Both the position numbers and the translations under genes were made by a program. From Heliocidaris tuberculata (lineage: Eukaryota; Echinodermata; Echinoidea; Camarodonta; Echinometridae), in the NCBI GenBank assembly GCA_025618425.1, contig CM046844.1:2780665-2844664 (forward strand): 64,000 bases of DNA, read 5' to 3'. Under the pieces are notes generated by a model. That model ran no database searches and had not been told where the DNA came from. It was given only the letters and a program-made list of their open reading frames with translations. Each line of letters opens with the position of its first letter. Position 1 is the first letter of the stretch. Shown piece after piece: positions 32,293 through 44,054 of the stretch.

Positions 32293-33432
32293 TCTAACAG
32301 TTACATGTTCCTCCCGGCTTCACCCTGTCTCATTGAACATCAACCCCCACAAAAAACAAACAAACAAACAAAAAAAAACAACAAACAAACAAAACAATTG
32401 TATCACAGAAAGAATTAAGTTCAACTAAGAAACAGCCACCCCCCCAAAAAAACCCCCCCCCCCCAAAAAAAACACACACACCAACAGAGAAACAAACAAA
32501 CAAAAAAAACCTTGAAAGTTCAATTGATAAAGTAATGGAATGCTTACAAAAATCAAACTTCCAAAGGAGCCGAATTTTCACAAATAAAAGGCAGAAAAGG
32601 TTACGGGCACCTGAATCGATTCGAATCGATCGCGACGACCGCCCCCCCCCCCCTCCGATGTTACATTGAGGCCTGTACATCATCCGCGTAATAATCTAAC
32701 AGTTACATGTTCCTCCCGGCTTCACCCTGTCTCATCGAACATCAACCCCCACAAAAAAACAAAAAAAAAAACAATAAAGAACAAACAAAACAATTGTATC
32801 ACAGAAAGAATTAAGTTCAACTAAGAAACAGCCCCCCCCCCAAAAAAAAAACACCAACAAACTAACAAACAAAAAAACCTGTTGAAAGTTCAATTTATAA
32901 AGTAATGGAATGCTTACAAAAATTAAACTTCCAAAGGAGCAGAATTTTCACAAATAAAAGGCAGAAAAGGTTACGGGCACCTGAATCGATCCGAATCGAT
33001 CGCGACGACCGCCCCCCCCCCCCCCGATGTTACATTGAGGCCTGTACATCATCCGCGTAATAATCTAACAGTTACATGTTCCTCCCGGCTTCACCCTGTC
33101 TCATCGAACATCAAACCCCCACAAAAAAACAAACAATAAAGAACAAACAAAACAATTGTATCACAGAAAGAATTAAGTTCAACTAAGAAACAGCCCCCCC
33201 CCCCAAAAAAAAAAAACAACACACCAACAAACTAACAAACAAAAAAACCTGTTGAAAGTTCAATTTATAAAGTAATGGAATGCTTACAAAAATCAAACTT
33301 CCAAAGGAGCAGAATTTTCACAAATGAAAGGCAGAAAAGGTTACGGGCACCTGAATCGATCCGAATCGATCGCGACGACCGCCCCCCCCCCCCCCCGATG
33401 TCTCACTGAGACCTGTACATCATCCGCGTAAA
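32293..33432 (+). repeat. Three tandem copies of a 369-402-bp poly-C/CAAA repeat
   Basis: Units begin TCTAACAGTTACATGTTCCT at 32293, 32695 and 33064. Each contains CAAACAAACAAA runs, a C/A homopolymer block, CTTCCAAAGGAGC, GAATCGAT(T/C)CGAATCGAT, CGCGACGACCG, a C-run and GCCTGTACATCATCCGCGTA. Unit length differs mainly through homopolymers. Confidence 0.9.
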
Positions 33433-33882
33433 TCACTTGCTGAATTAAAAAGCAGATTGCAGTAGGAGCAGATTTTGATACTCTAAACAGGGTAACCCGT
33501 CTATCTCTGATTTTTATACCATTATTAACGGCGATTTTATATCTAATAAGGTATTTTTCATCCTATTTGAGAATTACATCATCATCATCATAGACCTCTT
33601 TTTAGCCAAAAAGGAACCGTAAAAGAAATTTAACCTACTTTGGAACACACTACCGAACTATATTCCCCCCCCCCCCCCTCTTCCGCGGATCTATCATCTC
33701 TGAATTTGCTATACCCTTTTTCTTGATTTTTGTTTTTTTGATATCCTAAACGCGTAATCCGGGTTATGCGCTTATTGTTGAAAAGGTACCCTTTTTATCC
33801 GTTATCATGTACGTGTACCGGCTTCAATGAGACATGTCCCCCCCCCCCCACCCCATCCACCACCCCATCTCCCCCCCACCCC

Positions 33883-33915
<33 letters not shown>

Positions 33916-34649
33916 CCGTGAAACCATAGAGTCACACACGCACTAAACTGTTATGTAACCATGAAGCTACAAATAGTACATGGAACAGTACATGTATGTG
34001 CGAAAAAATACACGTGTGCTGTATACACTGAAGCCAATATACACATGCGGATATGGCCATGGAGAATACGTCACGTTGTTCTTTGGCAATACACCAATGA
34101 AGTTTCTCCCTTTCACAGGTAATCGGTATGGGTTGGGGGCATAACAGAAGGTACTTTTTCCGTGCTACGACAGTGAGCTGTTCCATCGACAGAAATATTA
34201 CTCCCTCCGGAAATTTAATGTTTAAAAATGAATTTATGAAATATGGACGGCACTGGGGACTTTCCCCGCCCGTGTGTACCAAAAGGTGGGGAACTAAAGA
34301 GCCAGGGGAGGCGCCTATTCGAACACAAAAAAAAGACTCCAAATCCTTAGCGTATTATATATAAAGAGATATATAAGAGAAGATGGCGAACGAAATGAAA
34401 GGATAAAAAACAAAATAAAAAAAAGCAAATGCAATAAAACAATAACTGAAAATTCACTAACATATTAATTGATTAATTAATCAATTTGTTCACTAGATAA
34501 CTAATTCATCCCCCCCCCAAAAAAAAAAAATACTTATCATGCAATTATTGCAAGAAAGTTCGAAAATTTCTGCCAGTGCGCCGAACCGAGACCTGACTGT
34601 TTAGTCAAAGCCACCTAGAGTAGTATTGTAGGGGGAAAACAAGAAATTA
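33433..34649. other. Sequence with very long C-runs, no supported gene
   Basis: C-runs at about 33666 and 33838-33914, the latter nearly 75 bases of C with few A or T. An open frame of 136 codons on the minus strand (34342-33932) has no splice sites or recognisable motif and is not annotated as a gene. Confidence 0.5.
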
Positions 34650-35789
34650 GCCCAGTTGGTCATTAGACGAAATGATTAGACCAAATGGTAATTAGACCAG
34701 ACGGATATTAGACCAAATGACAGTTAGACCAAATGAAATTGGACCAAATGCTTATTAGACTAAATGGGTGTTGACTAAATGGTGATAGACCAACTGAGGT
34801 TGGACTTACTGACAAATGGACTGAATGATGCCCAGGTCGAAATTCCCGTAGAAACCATTAGGATAAAACCAGTAGAACCTTATACTGGTTTCTACTGGTC
34901 CATTTTCTACTGGTTTTAATATGGAAAGTGAATAGATTCCAGTAGAAAACCAGAAAGAAAATTCTACTGGTTTCAATATGTAAAGTGAATAGGTTCCAGG
35001 AGAAAACCAGAAAGAAATTCTACTGGTTTCAATATGTAAAGTGAATAGATTCCAGTAGAAAACCAGAAAGAAATTCTACTGGCTTCAATATGTAAAGTGA
35101 ATAGATTCCAGTAGAAAACCAGAAGGAAATTCTACTGGTTTCAATATGGAAAGTAGTGAATACTTCCAGTAAAAAAACAGAAAGAAATTCTACTGGTTTC
35201 AATATGGAAAGTAGTGAATACTTCCAGTAAAAACCAGAAGGAAATTCTACTGGTTTCAATATGGAAAGTGAATAAGATTCCAGTAGAAACCATAAGGAAT
35301 TTCCTACAAGTCCAATTACTTAGACCAGTGGAAACCAGTATTACTAGTTGACCTTGGTATATTAGATACAAGTTATTTCAATCTTGTACAGTGGCAGCGT
35401 TTCCACTTCTCCAGGAATTCAGGAGTTTCCAGAAGTTTTTGAGGTTTTCAAGGATAATTTCAGGAATTGAAAAAAATTCCATGATTTTTCCAGGATATTT
35501 GGGGATTCCGTGAATAGACTAACAAAAATGTAGGCAAAAGTTAAACAAATAAAGAAAATAAAAAGAAAACAGGAAAAAACAAAAAACCAAAGGAAAAAAA
35601 AGGAGAAATATAAAATCCCAGTACTTTGTTTTAAACATAAGAAGGCTTGAAGGGAGACTAATCAGAATGAGCACCGTCTGATTATGACTTTGTCCATTTA
35701 GACAAGTGCATGCAGTAAGCAGTGTGTGTGTGTGTGTTCTATGGTGCATGCGTGTGTGTGTTTGACACTTCTAAATTAACATTAACAAT

Positions 35790-37394
35790 ACCACAATTTT
35801 ATTCAGAAATGCTGAAGGCTTGGCAAGATATGAGGAAATATAGATACTCTGAAGGGGAGGTTAATCCGGTTATATTTAATAATCATAATATTTGTATAAG
35901 AGGTAAAATGATCTGTGATATCGATCTTTAAATCACATTTTTGACAATGGGCATATAAAGCCTGTGGTTTATTTTCAAAATCTTGGGATTAATGCAAATC
36001 AATTGCTCCAGATAATTGATATTGCTCATGCCATACCAATTAGTTGGAAAAATGCTACTCCTTCGGTCAAATTTATGAAAATTGATTTTTTTTACTTTAA
36101 TATAAACATGAATATTGCTGGGCAGGAAACAACTTTTCAGGTAGTTAAATCTAGAACTATTTATAACTGTTTTATCAACAATTTACGTGAATCGTATAAC
36201 TTAACAGTAAAGGATGGTCACAGCAATTTCAACTTTACAAATAAAGAAATATGTACTTTTTTATCCGAGCAAGGAACACAACTCTCATTAGAAAACAAAG
36301 GGAATTTCAATTTATACTTTTACATGGAGCTATATATACAAAAGAACATTTGATGAGATTTGGGTTTGTGAGGGACAATTATTGCTCATTTTGTTATAAG
36401 GAGATTGAGTCTTACTTTCATATATTTCTGAACTGTGCGAAAGTGAAACTGTTATGGCAATTTTGTATTGAATATTTTGGCTTGGCTGAATTAAAAGATA
36501 TGAATTGGGGGGGGGGGGGATATATACATGGGATTACCTGGTAATTCAAATAGAAATAAATGTGTAAATTCTTTGGTCATGTTGATTAAATATGCAATTT
36601 TCCATTCTAGGGCTCAAGGCCAGGTTCCTTCATCTACGAAAATACAAAAATATATAGCTGATTGTATAGAGGAAGAAAAAAATCTAGCAACGAAGACAGG
36701 GAAGTTACATTTACACTTACAGAAATGGGAAGAACTGAAAGTGAATAAGGATGTGATTGTGAGCAGGTATGATGTGTCTAGTGTTGTGCGTGTGTAAATC
36801 TTGGTATGTTTGTTGGATGTTAGTGAGTGTGAATGTGAATGCTGAGAAGGGGGGGGGGGGGTAAGTAGTGAAAGGGGTAACAAGGTATACCGATGCAGGG
36901 TTTATATAAAAATATGCATTATGTTACTTTTCATGAATGATCATTTTCCCCTTCTCTTGGGTAAATTGTTAAATGCACATCTTATTATTTATGATATGAA
37001 TATAACATGAAGAATTGTATTTCATTTAATTATACCGTAATTATACATTTTTGTTTACCCCTTTATTCATTTAAAGGCGATCTTTATATGAACCAGGAAA
37101 ATAACAAAAAAAGAAAGGAACATTAACATATTTTGAATGAAAGATCATTTACATTGAATATTATACATTGTGGGACATAGGGAGGGGGTATAGGGCGTAC
37201 GTTAGTGTTTGTCAATATATTATTTACTTAGTGATTTCATTCCAACATTCTTCCATGCTTGTCTTGTGAATAATTTAACAGTATGGTATGAAAACGAAAT
37301 GAAGATTTGTATTTGTTTGAAATTATTTACATTTATTTTATGTAATGATCTATTTTGAATGAAATCTCTAATAAAATATTTTGAAAAAAAAAAA
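35790..37394 (+). mobile_element. 5'-truncated L1/Tx1-like LINE, ORF2 C-terminus plus 3' UTR and poly-A
   Basis: Conceptual frames read LTIPQFYSEMLKAWQDMRKY and NNHNICIRGKMICDI, then after a +1 shift at about 35930 NHIFDNGHIKPVVYFQNLGI. After a second shift near 36300 they read LLHGAIYTKEHLMRFGFVRD and NYCSFCYKEIESYFHIFLNC, and after a shift at the G-run (about 36509-36519) VNSLVMLIKYAIFHSRAQGQ. The CSFC...E..HIFLNC pattern is the zinc-finger-like C-terminal motif of L1/Tx1-type ORF2 proteins. The 3' UTR ends AATAAAATATTTTG then A12 at 37383-37394. Reverse transcriptase and endonuclease parts are missing, so the copy is dead. Confidence 0.7.
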
Positions 37395-38269
37395 GTGTGT
37401 ACACCATAGATGTACACTATGTATGGGCACACCCAGACGGTTCATTGGAACATGATGCAAGTGCAGTGAGGTGTGAACTAATATACAGTATATAGGGTAA
37501 TGATCAGTGCACATTCTACAGAGATCATGTAAGGAAGGTTTGGAGGCGATCGTAGCTCATTTAAAAAAAATCAGGATATTTTTTTGAAATTCCAGGAATT
37601 TTCAGTGTTCATTTCAGGATAATTCATTTTGAAAAGTGGAAACACTGATAGCAACAAAGTTACTCTGGTGTGTCTGCAATACTTCCAATGTGCAATGGAA
37701 GTTTGAAGAATTTGCATATTTTGAAGTGTGTGGGCATCGTCCATATACTTGTATTGAATGAACATATTTTAGTTCCTGGTTAGTGTTTCCTTAATTACCG
37801 TTTAATTACTTGTAATTGATACCAGTGAATGAATTGTTCTAGTAATCGTTTGTTGACCCATCTTTGTATTTGGTAAACGTTTTGCACTACACTAAATCAT
37901 CAACAATGAAGAAATGTACTGCAAATTTAAATAAATAATATGAAAACATGAATACACAAACACCCAGTATTTATTATGCAAATTAACTGGTTTCTATTGG
38001 TCTCAACTGGTATTCTACTGGTTTCCAACTGGAGCCAGTGGACAACTGGGGGAAAAAGTTAATTGCGCATGGTATCGAACTGGACCAAGGCATTAGGGAA
38101 AAATTGCCGTTTCCATTAACAGATGGCATTGGAAAAACATAATGGAAAGACCAAGTTGGAAAACTGGCACAAAGTTTGTGGCAATCGGAGATACTAGTTT
38201 CAACTGGTATCTTTTCCACTAAGCAAATGCGCCAATTGGTGATACAGAGGTTTCAACTGGTACATTTTC

Positions 38270-39860
38270 TACTAGTTTTAACTGGGTTTCTAGTACCAGT
38301 TTGACTCTTTATTTATTTTGAATACATACTGTTTAGACTCCGCTTATTTTCGATGGTTTTAAATGGTCTTCAATCCAGTTGAATTGAATTGTTTTTATTG
38401 GTTTGACTCTGTATTTTGAACCCTTCCTTAAACCAGTAAAGACTCCTGGTTCTTATTGGTTTCTATTTGTAATAAAGCCCTTTTCAAACCCAGTAGAGAA
38501 TTCTGGTTTCTATTGATTTCTTATGGTTTTACTTTGATTTCATACCCTTGATATAAACCACATAGTCTCTGCTGGTTTTTGATAGTTTTTACTGGTCTTC
38601 AATCCGGTTAAATCTAATAGTTTCTTTTGGTTTGATTCTGTGTTTTGACAATCTCTTCAAACCAGTAGAGTCTCCTGGTTTTAACTGGTTTCTACAGGCA
38701 ATACAGCTCTTTTACAAACCATTAGACTATTCTCGTTTCTATCAATTTTTTTACGGATTGACTCTAATTTTATACCCTTCATATCAACCACATAGATTCT
38801 GCTGGTTTTTTATGGTTTTTAATGGTCTTCAATCCAGTTGAATCTAATGGTTTCTATTGGTTTGACTCTGAAATTTTGACACCCTTCTTCAAACCAGTAG
38901 AGTCTACTGGTTCTAATTGGTTTTTACTGTTAATACAGCCCTTTTTAAAACCAGTAGACTACTCTGGGTTCTATTGGTATCTTACGGATTTACTTTGATT
39001 TTATACCCTTAATATCAACCACATAGACTCTGCTGGTTTTAGATGGTTCTTACTGGTCTTCAGTCCAGTTGAATCTTATGGTTTCTATTGGTTTGACTCT
39101 GTATTTTGACACTCTTCTTCAAACCAGTAGAGCCTCCTGGTTCTAACTGGTTTCTACAGGCAATACAGCTCTTTTACAAACCAGTAGACTATTCTGGTTT
39201 TTATCAATTTTTTACGGATTGACTCTAGTTTTATAACCTTCATATCAACCACATAGACTCTGCTGGTTTTTAATGGTTTTTACTGGTCTTCAATCCAGTT
39301 GAATCTAATGGTTTCTATTGGTTTGACTCTGAAATTTTGACACCCTTCTTCAAACCAGTAGAGTCTACTGGTTCTAATTGGTTTCTACTGTTAATACAGC
39401 CCTTTTTAAAACCAGTAGACTACTCTGGGTTCTATTGGTATCTTACGGATTTACTTTGATTTTATACCCTTAATATCAACCACATAGACTCTGCTGGTTT
39501 TTGATGGTTTTTACTGGTCTTCAGTCCAGTTGAATCTAATGGTTTCTATTGGTTTGACTCTGAAATTTTGACACCCTTCTTCAAACCAGTAGAGTCTCCT
39601 GGTTCTATAATTGGTTTCTACTGGTCATACAGCAATTTTTAAAACCAGTAGACTACTCTGGTTTCTATTGGTTTCTTATGGTTTGAATCTGATTTTATAC
39701 CCTTAATATAGTATAGTCTCAGCTGGTTTTTGATGGTTTTTACTGGTCTTATCCAGTTGAATATAATGGTTTCTATCGATTTGACACTGTATTTTCGTAC
39801 CGTTCTTCTTACCAGTAGACTCTACTGTATTTTAATGGTTTATACTGGTCTTCACACCAG
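38270..39860. repeat. Tandem array, about seven copies of a 230-bp unit
   Basis: The marker TCCAGTTGAAT recurs at about 38374, 38604 (variant TCCGGTTAAAT), 38834, 39064, 39294, 39524 and 39752. Each unit holds several ACCAGTAGA/CTACTGG-type inverted motifs. It forms the right arm of structure 5. Confidence 0.85.
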
Positions 39861-40009
39861 TGAGATGTAATGGATTCTATGGGAATTCTGCTGGAATTTG
39901 TTGAAATTCCCGTAGAAACCATTAGAATCCTAAAACCAGTAGACACCAGTAAAATGTCCTCACTGGATTCTACTGGTTTCTACTGGAATTTCCACCTGGG
40001 TATGGCCGG

Positions 40010-41110
40010 AGGGGTCAGGAACGTCTGTAAAAGTAAAGTACACGTACCCTTAAACACACGTGACGTGATGACCCAAAACAGTACGCGTACTGAATACTGG
40101 CTTCTGATTGGTCAATATAGGTACGTGTATCGAAAATCAAGTACGCGTGGTGAGTAGACGTAAGTAGACCCCGATGGCTTGCCATAATATCCATGCGTAC
40201 ACACATACGTATGACCTAGTACATGTACCAGAGTCTAGCACGGCCCATTTGTAAACTTATTTGATACACATTTACAACTTTGTACATGTAAAGTACAATA
40301 GTGTACCCGTACCTGGCCCTGCATTGCTGTTCCTGTCTGTGTGTATTAGCGGTGATTATTCCCCGATATTTCATTTATAAGGAAAGAGAATTTTATTTCT
40401 TTTTAACTTCATTTTCATCTTGGAAACTCAAATTTTGTCAGAGGTAAACTTAAATAGACCTGAAATCAGGTTAGTTGGCCAATGTTGATAAATGATATCC
40501 TCCTTACATTGATTTTGGTGTACCTTTTACGCTGTTGCAGCAATGAATATTCGACCTGACTGAAGTCACTAACCACAGCAGCGACTTGGTGCATGCCACC
40601 CCGTTACACCCGGGGTAGCGTAGCGGAGGTTCACCCCCTCAGTGGCTCTCACGGGGTATTTTGTGCGGAAAATGGTTGAAATAAAGCCATATTTTCTTCG
40701 ACAAATACATTTTGCTGCAAAATTGTTTTGAGTTCATTGTCTGCGCCAACAATCCAACTCAGCGATCATCTACATCACTTAGATTTTATAAGTCTATACC
40801 AGTCAGGAGTTCGGAGGAAGCAAATAAAGGCTAAAATTGCTCCCCAAAAAGTCAGAAATTTCATCATTTTTAGACAGGAAAAAAGATATCCAAATCCGAA
40901 CGAATATATTCATGTTATATACCAAAATGAAGAGCAAAATGTCACGGAGAAGGACCTCTACCATAGCCCATCACTTTCTGCATTGTTTTCGACTGAGAGA
41001 TACATTCTGAACCCCTTGCAAATATCTCGCCAAATCTCACGATATCTCGTTTCGCGAGACTCAATATCCAGTGAAGAGGAAATCTCTGCAAGAATCGGCA
41101 TTTTGGCTCA
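40010..41110. other. Mixed sequence, no supported gene
   Basis: Several GTACGCGTA/TACGTGTA-type motifs at 40020-40210. A 152-codon frame from 40728 runs into the MITE at 41113 and has no splice support. It contains CTCGCCAAATCTCACGATAT-like self-complementary sequence at about 41028. Confidence 0.35.
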
Positions 41111-41112
41111 TA

Positions 41113-41582
41113 GGGCTCACATAAGTAATTCACAGCCCCATTCACTTATGTGTTATAACGAAGGTTGTCTAAAAATCATATTTTGAAAACCCCCGGGGTA
41201 GAAATCGTTTAAATTCACAGAACAGAGACAAAATATAAAAATCTCCCAAATGAAGTACCTCATTTGGGCACTTTCCCAGCGATTAAAAAAGATATTTAGG
41301 CTGAAACAAGACTAGCCGAAATTTCCGCCCATTCGCACATTGAAACAGTGGAAGTGCACCAGTGATAAAATAAATCCTTTAAAAATAATAAAAGGCTAGC
41401 CAACTTCAGCTAAGGTGTCAAATTGGAAAGAGTATGTTTATTAAACACCATTTACGCTTTTCAAATTTACTGAGAACAATGAATCGATTTTATATGAATA
41501 TTTCTAATCAATTAATTTCAAATCATCTTTGCTCCGCCTCACCGGCATGCATTACGAGCGGATTAATTACTTATGTGTGCCC
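41113..41582 (+). mobile_element. MITE with GGGCTCACATAAGTAATT ends, copy 1
   Basis: Terminal inverted repeats GGGCTCACATAAGTAATT and AATTACTTATGTGTGCCC, flanked on both sides by TA. It is 470 bp, non-coding and nearly identical to 43561-44029. Confidence 0.85.
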
Positions 41583-41589
41583 TATAGAG

Positions 41590-42050
41590 TAGGTCAAAAT
41601 TTTATAATCTGAATAATTTCAGCCGTAAATAGTAGAGTTGCATCTACTGATAAAATCGATATCATTTTCTCATTATCTAATCAAGGGTAATGAGGACAGG
41701 CAAGTGAGAACGATCCCCGTGACATCACTCACTATTGTCAATTTGCGTGCATGAAAATACGATTGACGTGTAGATGCGGGAGTTTGATTCCTTCTAGAAT
41801 TAGTAGTGAATACTGCTTCCTTTGCACCCTGAATGAAGTGTCGGCCGATTGATGATGTTGAATGGCACCTGTTGGATCAAAATAGAGAATATCATTTTTT
41901 TTTCTTTATCTTTTAAAAACAAAGAATATAAAAGAAAAGGTTGCATATTCACTTTTCCTTCATATTCATAATCACATTATTCCGTCTATAATAAGGATAG
42001 AAGTGGAGATTGGGGACAGACGTTTCGCATAATTATCCATGGATGTTGTG
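41590..42050. other. AT-rich sequence, no supported feature
   Basis: Unique sequence between the first MITE copy and the G-run at 42063. Confidence 0.35.
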
Positions 42051-42083
42051 TGTGAGTGTGAAGGGGGGGGGGGGCGGCGGCAG

Positions 42084-42217
42084 GAAGAGAGTGCAATTCA
42101 GCTTACCAACAGGCAACAGTCGACCAGGGGCCGCAATTCTTGACAAGGCAGCAGCGGCAGGGGTAGCTCTGGCTGGTGGGAGGAAGCTTAGTTCGAAGCC
42201 AAGTTCGGGAGCTCCAG
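42084..42217 (+). CDS. Candidate coding exon of unknown gene
   Basis: The segment reads KRVQFSLPTGNSRPGAAILD, KAAAAGVALAGGRKLSSKPS, then SGAP, and ends at a good donor, CTCCAG|GTGAGAAG (GT at 42218-42219, phase 1). The 5' side has GGCGGCAG, but preceded by poly-G and not pyrimidines, so the acceptor is doubtful. GC content is well above the neighbourhood, as expected of coding sequence. The G-run may be an insertion that destroyed the original 5' boundary. No family was recognised. Confidence 0.25.
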
Positions 42218-42471
42218 GTGAGAAGGGGCTACTACTGGCGAGCAATTAAGGAACAGTTCCAGGTCTTATGTTCTCGTCTCCAAGGCCAAGGGCAAGGCGA
42301 TTCACCGGCGATATAAGTACGGGAACTATACGAAAGAGCGAGAGACAATGGAATGAGGACTTTGCAGACAACTATCAAAAGGGACAACTAAAGTTAGAGA
42401 AGAAATATTCATTAATATATGAAGATCACAACTAGACCTCAACTGCATAGTCAGGATTTAATTTTTTTTTT

Positions 42472-42640
42472 CAGGGGAGGGGGGGGGGTGGTTGTGAGCA
42501 CGCGAAGCGTGCGAAATCGGTGATGAGCACGCGGAACGTGCTCCCACGGGGACCCCGTGGGGGTACTGGGACCTGGGTGCAGGGAGCGGTCCCCCCCCCC
42601 CCCCCCCGCCGCGCGCCCGCGAAGCGTGCAAGCTCTGAGG
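42472..42640. repeat. GC-rich block of small hairpins and C/G runs
   Basis: Consecutive short inverted repeats: GCACGCGAAGCGTGC, AGCACGCGGAACGTGCT, CACGGGGACCCCGTG, and CGCGAAGCGTGC after a C-run. G-run at about 42477, C-run at about 42590. A similar GGCGCGCTCCGCGCGCC hairpin is at about 26171. Confidence 0.75.
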
Positions 42641-42719
42641 TTTTAAACTTTTATAAATGTGATGCTTCAAGCTCAGATGCATCGATGAAGATGAAAGATG
42701 AAAGTTCACAATAACCTGA

Positions 42720-43560
42720 TAACCCATGAATATTTGTCATATAGGCAAGCCTAGATGTGTGGAACGCTCTGTCTTGCAAACGCCATCCTGGGATATGACA
42801 ACAATTCTACCTTTCCATGGCCCGATTTGTATTTTCACCCTGTGAAGGGCCAACAGCCGTTTTCCCCAACTCTTGTTCGTTTTTTTTCTCCAGAATCTCA
42901 CTATAGTGCATGCATCACTCCTCTTTAGAAAAGATGAACCGTGCCATATTTCAGTCGTGCAAATTAATTCAATAATTCAAATCAAATATGGCGCTGTACA
43001 GGCGTAGCTATGCCTATGTTAGTTGTAGGACTTGGTCTAACTCCAACTTCATTCGATATCGTTTTATTTAGATCATACCAATTCCTGACCATCCATGCCA
43101 TGTGAACTGTGTTTCAAAAACAAGGGTGAAATATTTCTTTTCAGTTTGCAGCTGTTTAAATCTAAATTAACATGTCAGTTCGTTTTTGAGAAATATGATT
43201 AAAATCAATTCTATTTGAATTTTATACAACCAGAACTAGGCTGTCATTACTCAATGTGTACTAACAACTTAGACGAAGCGCAGCGGATCTAACGTTAACG
43301 TTAGATCTAACGATAACGTGAGATCTACTTTCATCAGCATTAAGTTAGATTTCGAACTAGCGGCAAGTGTCATACAAGATATAACGTTAAACTAGACAAA
43401 TGTTGCATGTTTTTATTAGTGTTGGTTCCCAACTTACCTCAAAATGATACTTTAAGCAGTTAAGCATCCAAAAAGAGTAATCTACATCAGTTTAAAAGCA
43501 ACCCCAGACCAACAAAAGCAGACGACATTTCCATAACAACGCTGGGCTAGGTTCGCTATA
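42720..43560. other. Mixed sequence with a 22-bp palindrome, no gene seen
   Basis: A perfect palindrome at 43286-43307 (GATCTAACGTT / AACGTTAGATC), followed by related CTAACGATAACGTGAG. Otherwise unique sequence without supported exons. Confidence 0.35.
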
Positions 43561-44029
43561 GGGCTCACATAAGTAATTCACGGCCCCATTCACTTACGTG
43601 TTATAACGAAGGTTGTCTAAAAATCATATTTTGAAAACCCCCGGGTAGAAATCGTTGAAATTCACAGAACAGAGACAAAATATAAAAATCTCCCAAATGA
43701 AGTGACTCATTTGGGCACTTTCCCAGCGATTAAAAAAGATATTTAGGCTGAAACAAGACTAGCGAAATTTCCGCCCATTCGCACATTGAAACAGTGGAAG
43801 TGCACCAGTGATAATATAAATCCTTTAAAAATAATAAAAGGCTAGCCAACTTCAGCTAAGGTGTCAAATTGGAAAGAGTATGTTTATTAAACACCATTTA
43901 CGCTTTTTAAATTTACTGAGAACAATGAATCGATTTTATATGAATATTTCTAATCAATTAATTTCAAATCATCTTTGCTCCGCCTCACCGGCATGCATTA
44001 CGAGCGGATGAATTACTTATGTGTGCCCC
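43561..44029 (+). mobile_element. MITE with GGGCTCACATAAGTAATT ends, copy 2
   Basis: Direct repeat of the element at 41113 with a few substitutions and small indels. TA precedes it; CATA follows its right end. Confidence 0.85.
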
Positions 44030-44054
44030 ATAACGCACGGGCTGCGGACTGACC

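Larger units (their letters stand above)
28972..34830. mobile_element. Foldback structure 4, arms of a 16-bp ATTTGGTCTAAT repeat
   Basis: The left arm (28972-29425) has about 28 imperfect copies of TAATAACCATTTGGTC. The right arm (34650-34830) has about 11 copies of the reverse complement (GACCAAATGGTAATTA type). The 5.2-kb middle holds a TIR element (30048-30956), AT-rich sequence, a tripled poly-C repeat (32293-33432) and long C-runs. No inner unique inverted arm and no transposase were found. The right arm abuts structure 5 directly. Confidence 0.6.
34831..40000. mobile_element. Foldback structure 5, arms of CTACTGGTTT repeats
   Basis: Ends: left CCCAGGTCGAAATTCCCGTA (34831), right the reverse complement of CCCAGGTGGAAATTCCAGTA (ending 40000). 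The left arm (34831-35370) has about eight 57-bp units with CTACTGGTTTCAATATG and GATTCCAGTAGAAAACCAG. The right arm (37985-40000) is longer, with about seven 230-bp units. An inner inverted pair lies at 35390-35515 and 37555-37655 (CAG(T/C)GTTTCCACTT, then TTTCAGGA motifs). The middle carries an L1/Tx1-like LINE 3' part. No transposase was seen. Confidence 0.7.

Noticed and set aside
33932..34342. 136-codon minus-strand frame
   Set aside because: Residue mix is plausible, but there are no splice sites, no motif and a long C-run immediately beside it. Left unannotated.
40728..41186. 152-codon plus-strand frame
   Set aside because: The last part runs into the MITE at 41113 and no donor, acceptor or motif supports the rest.
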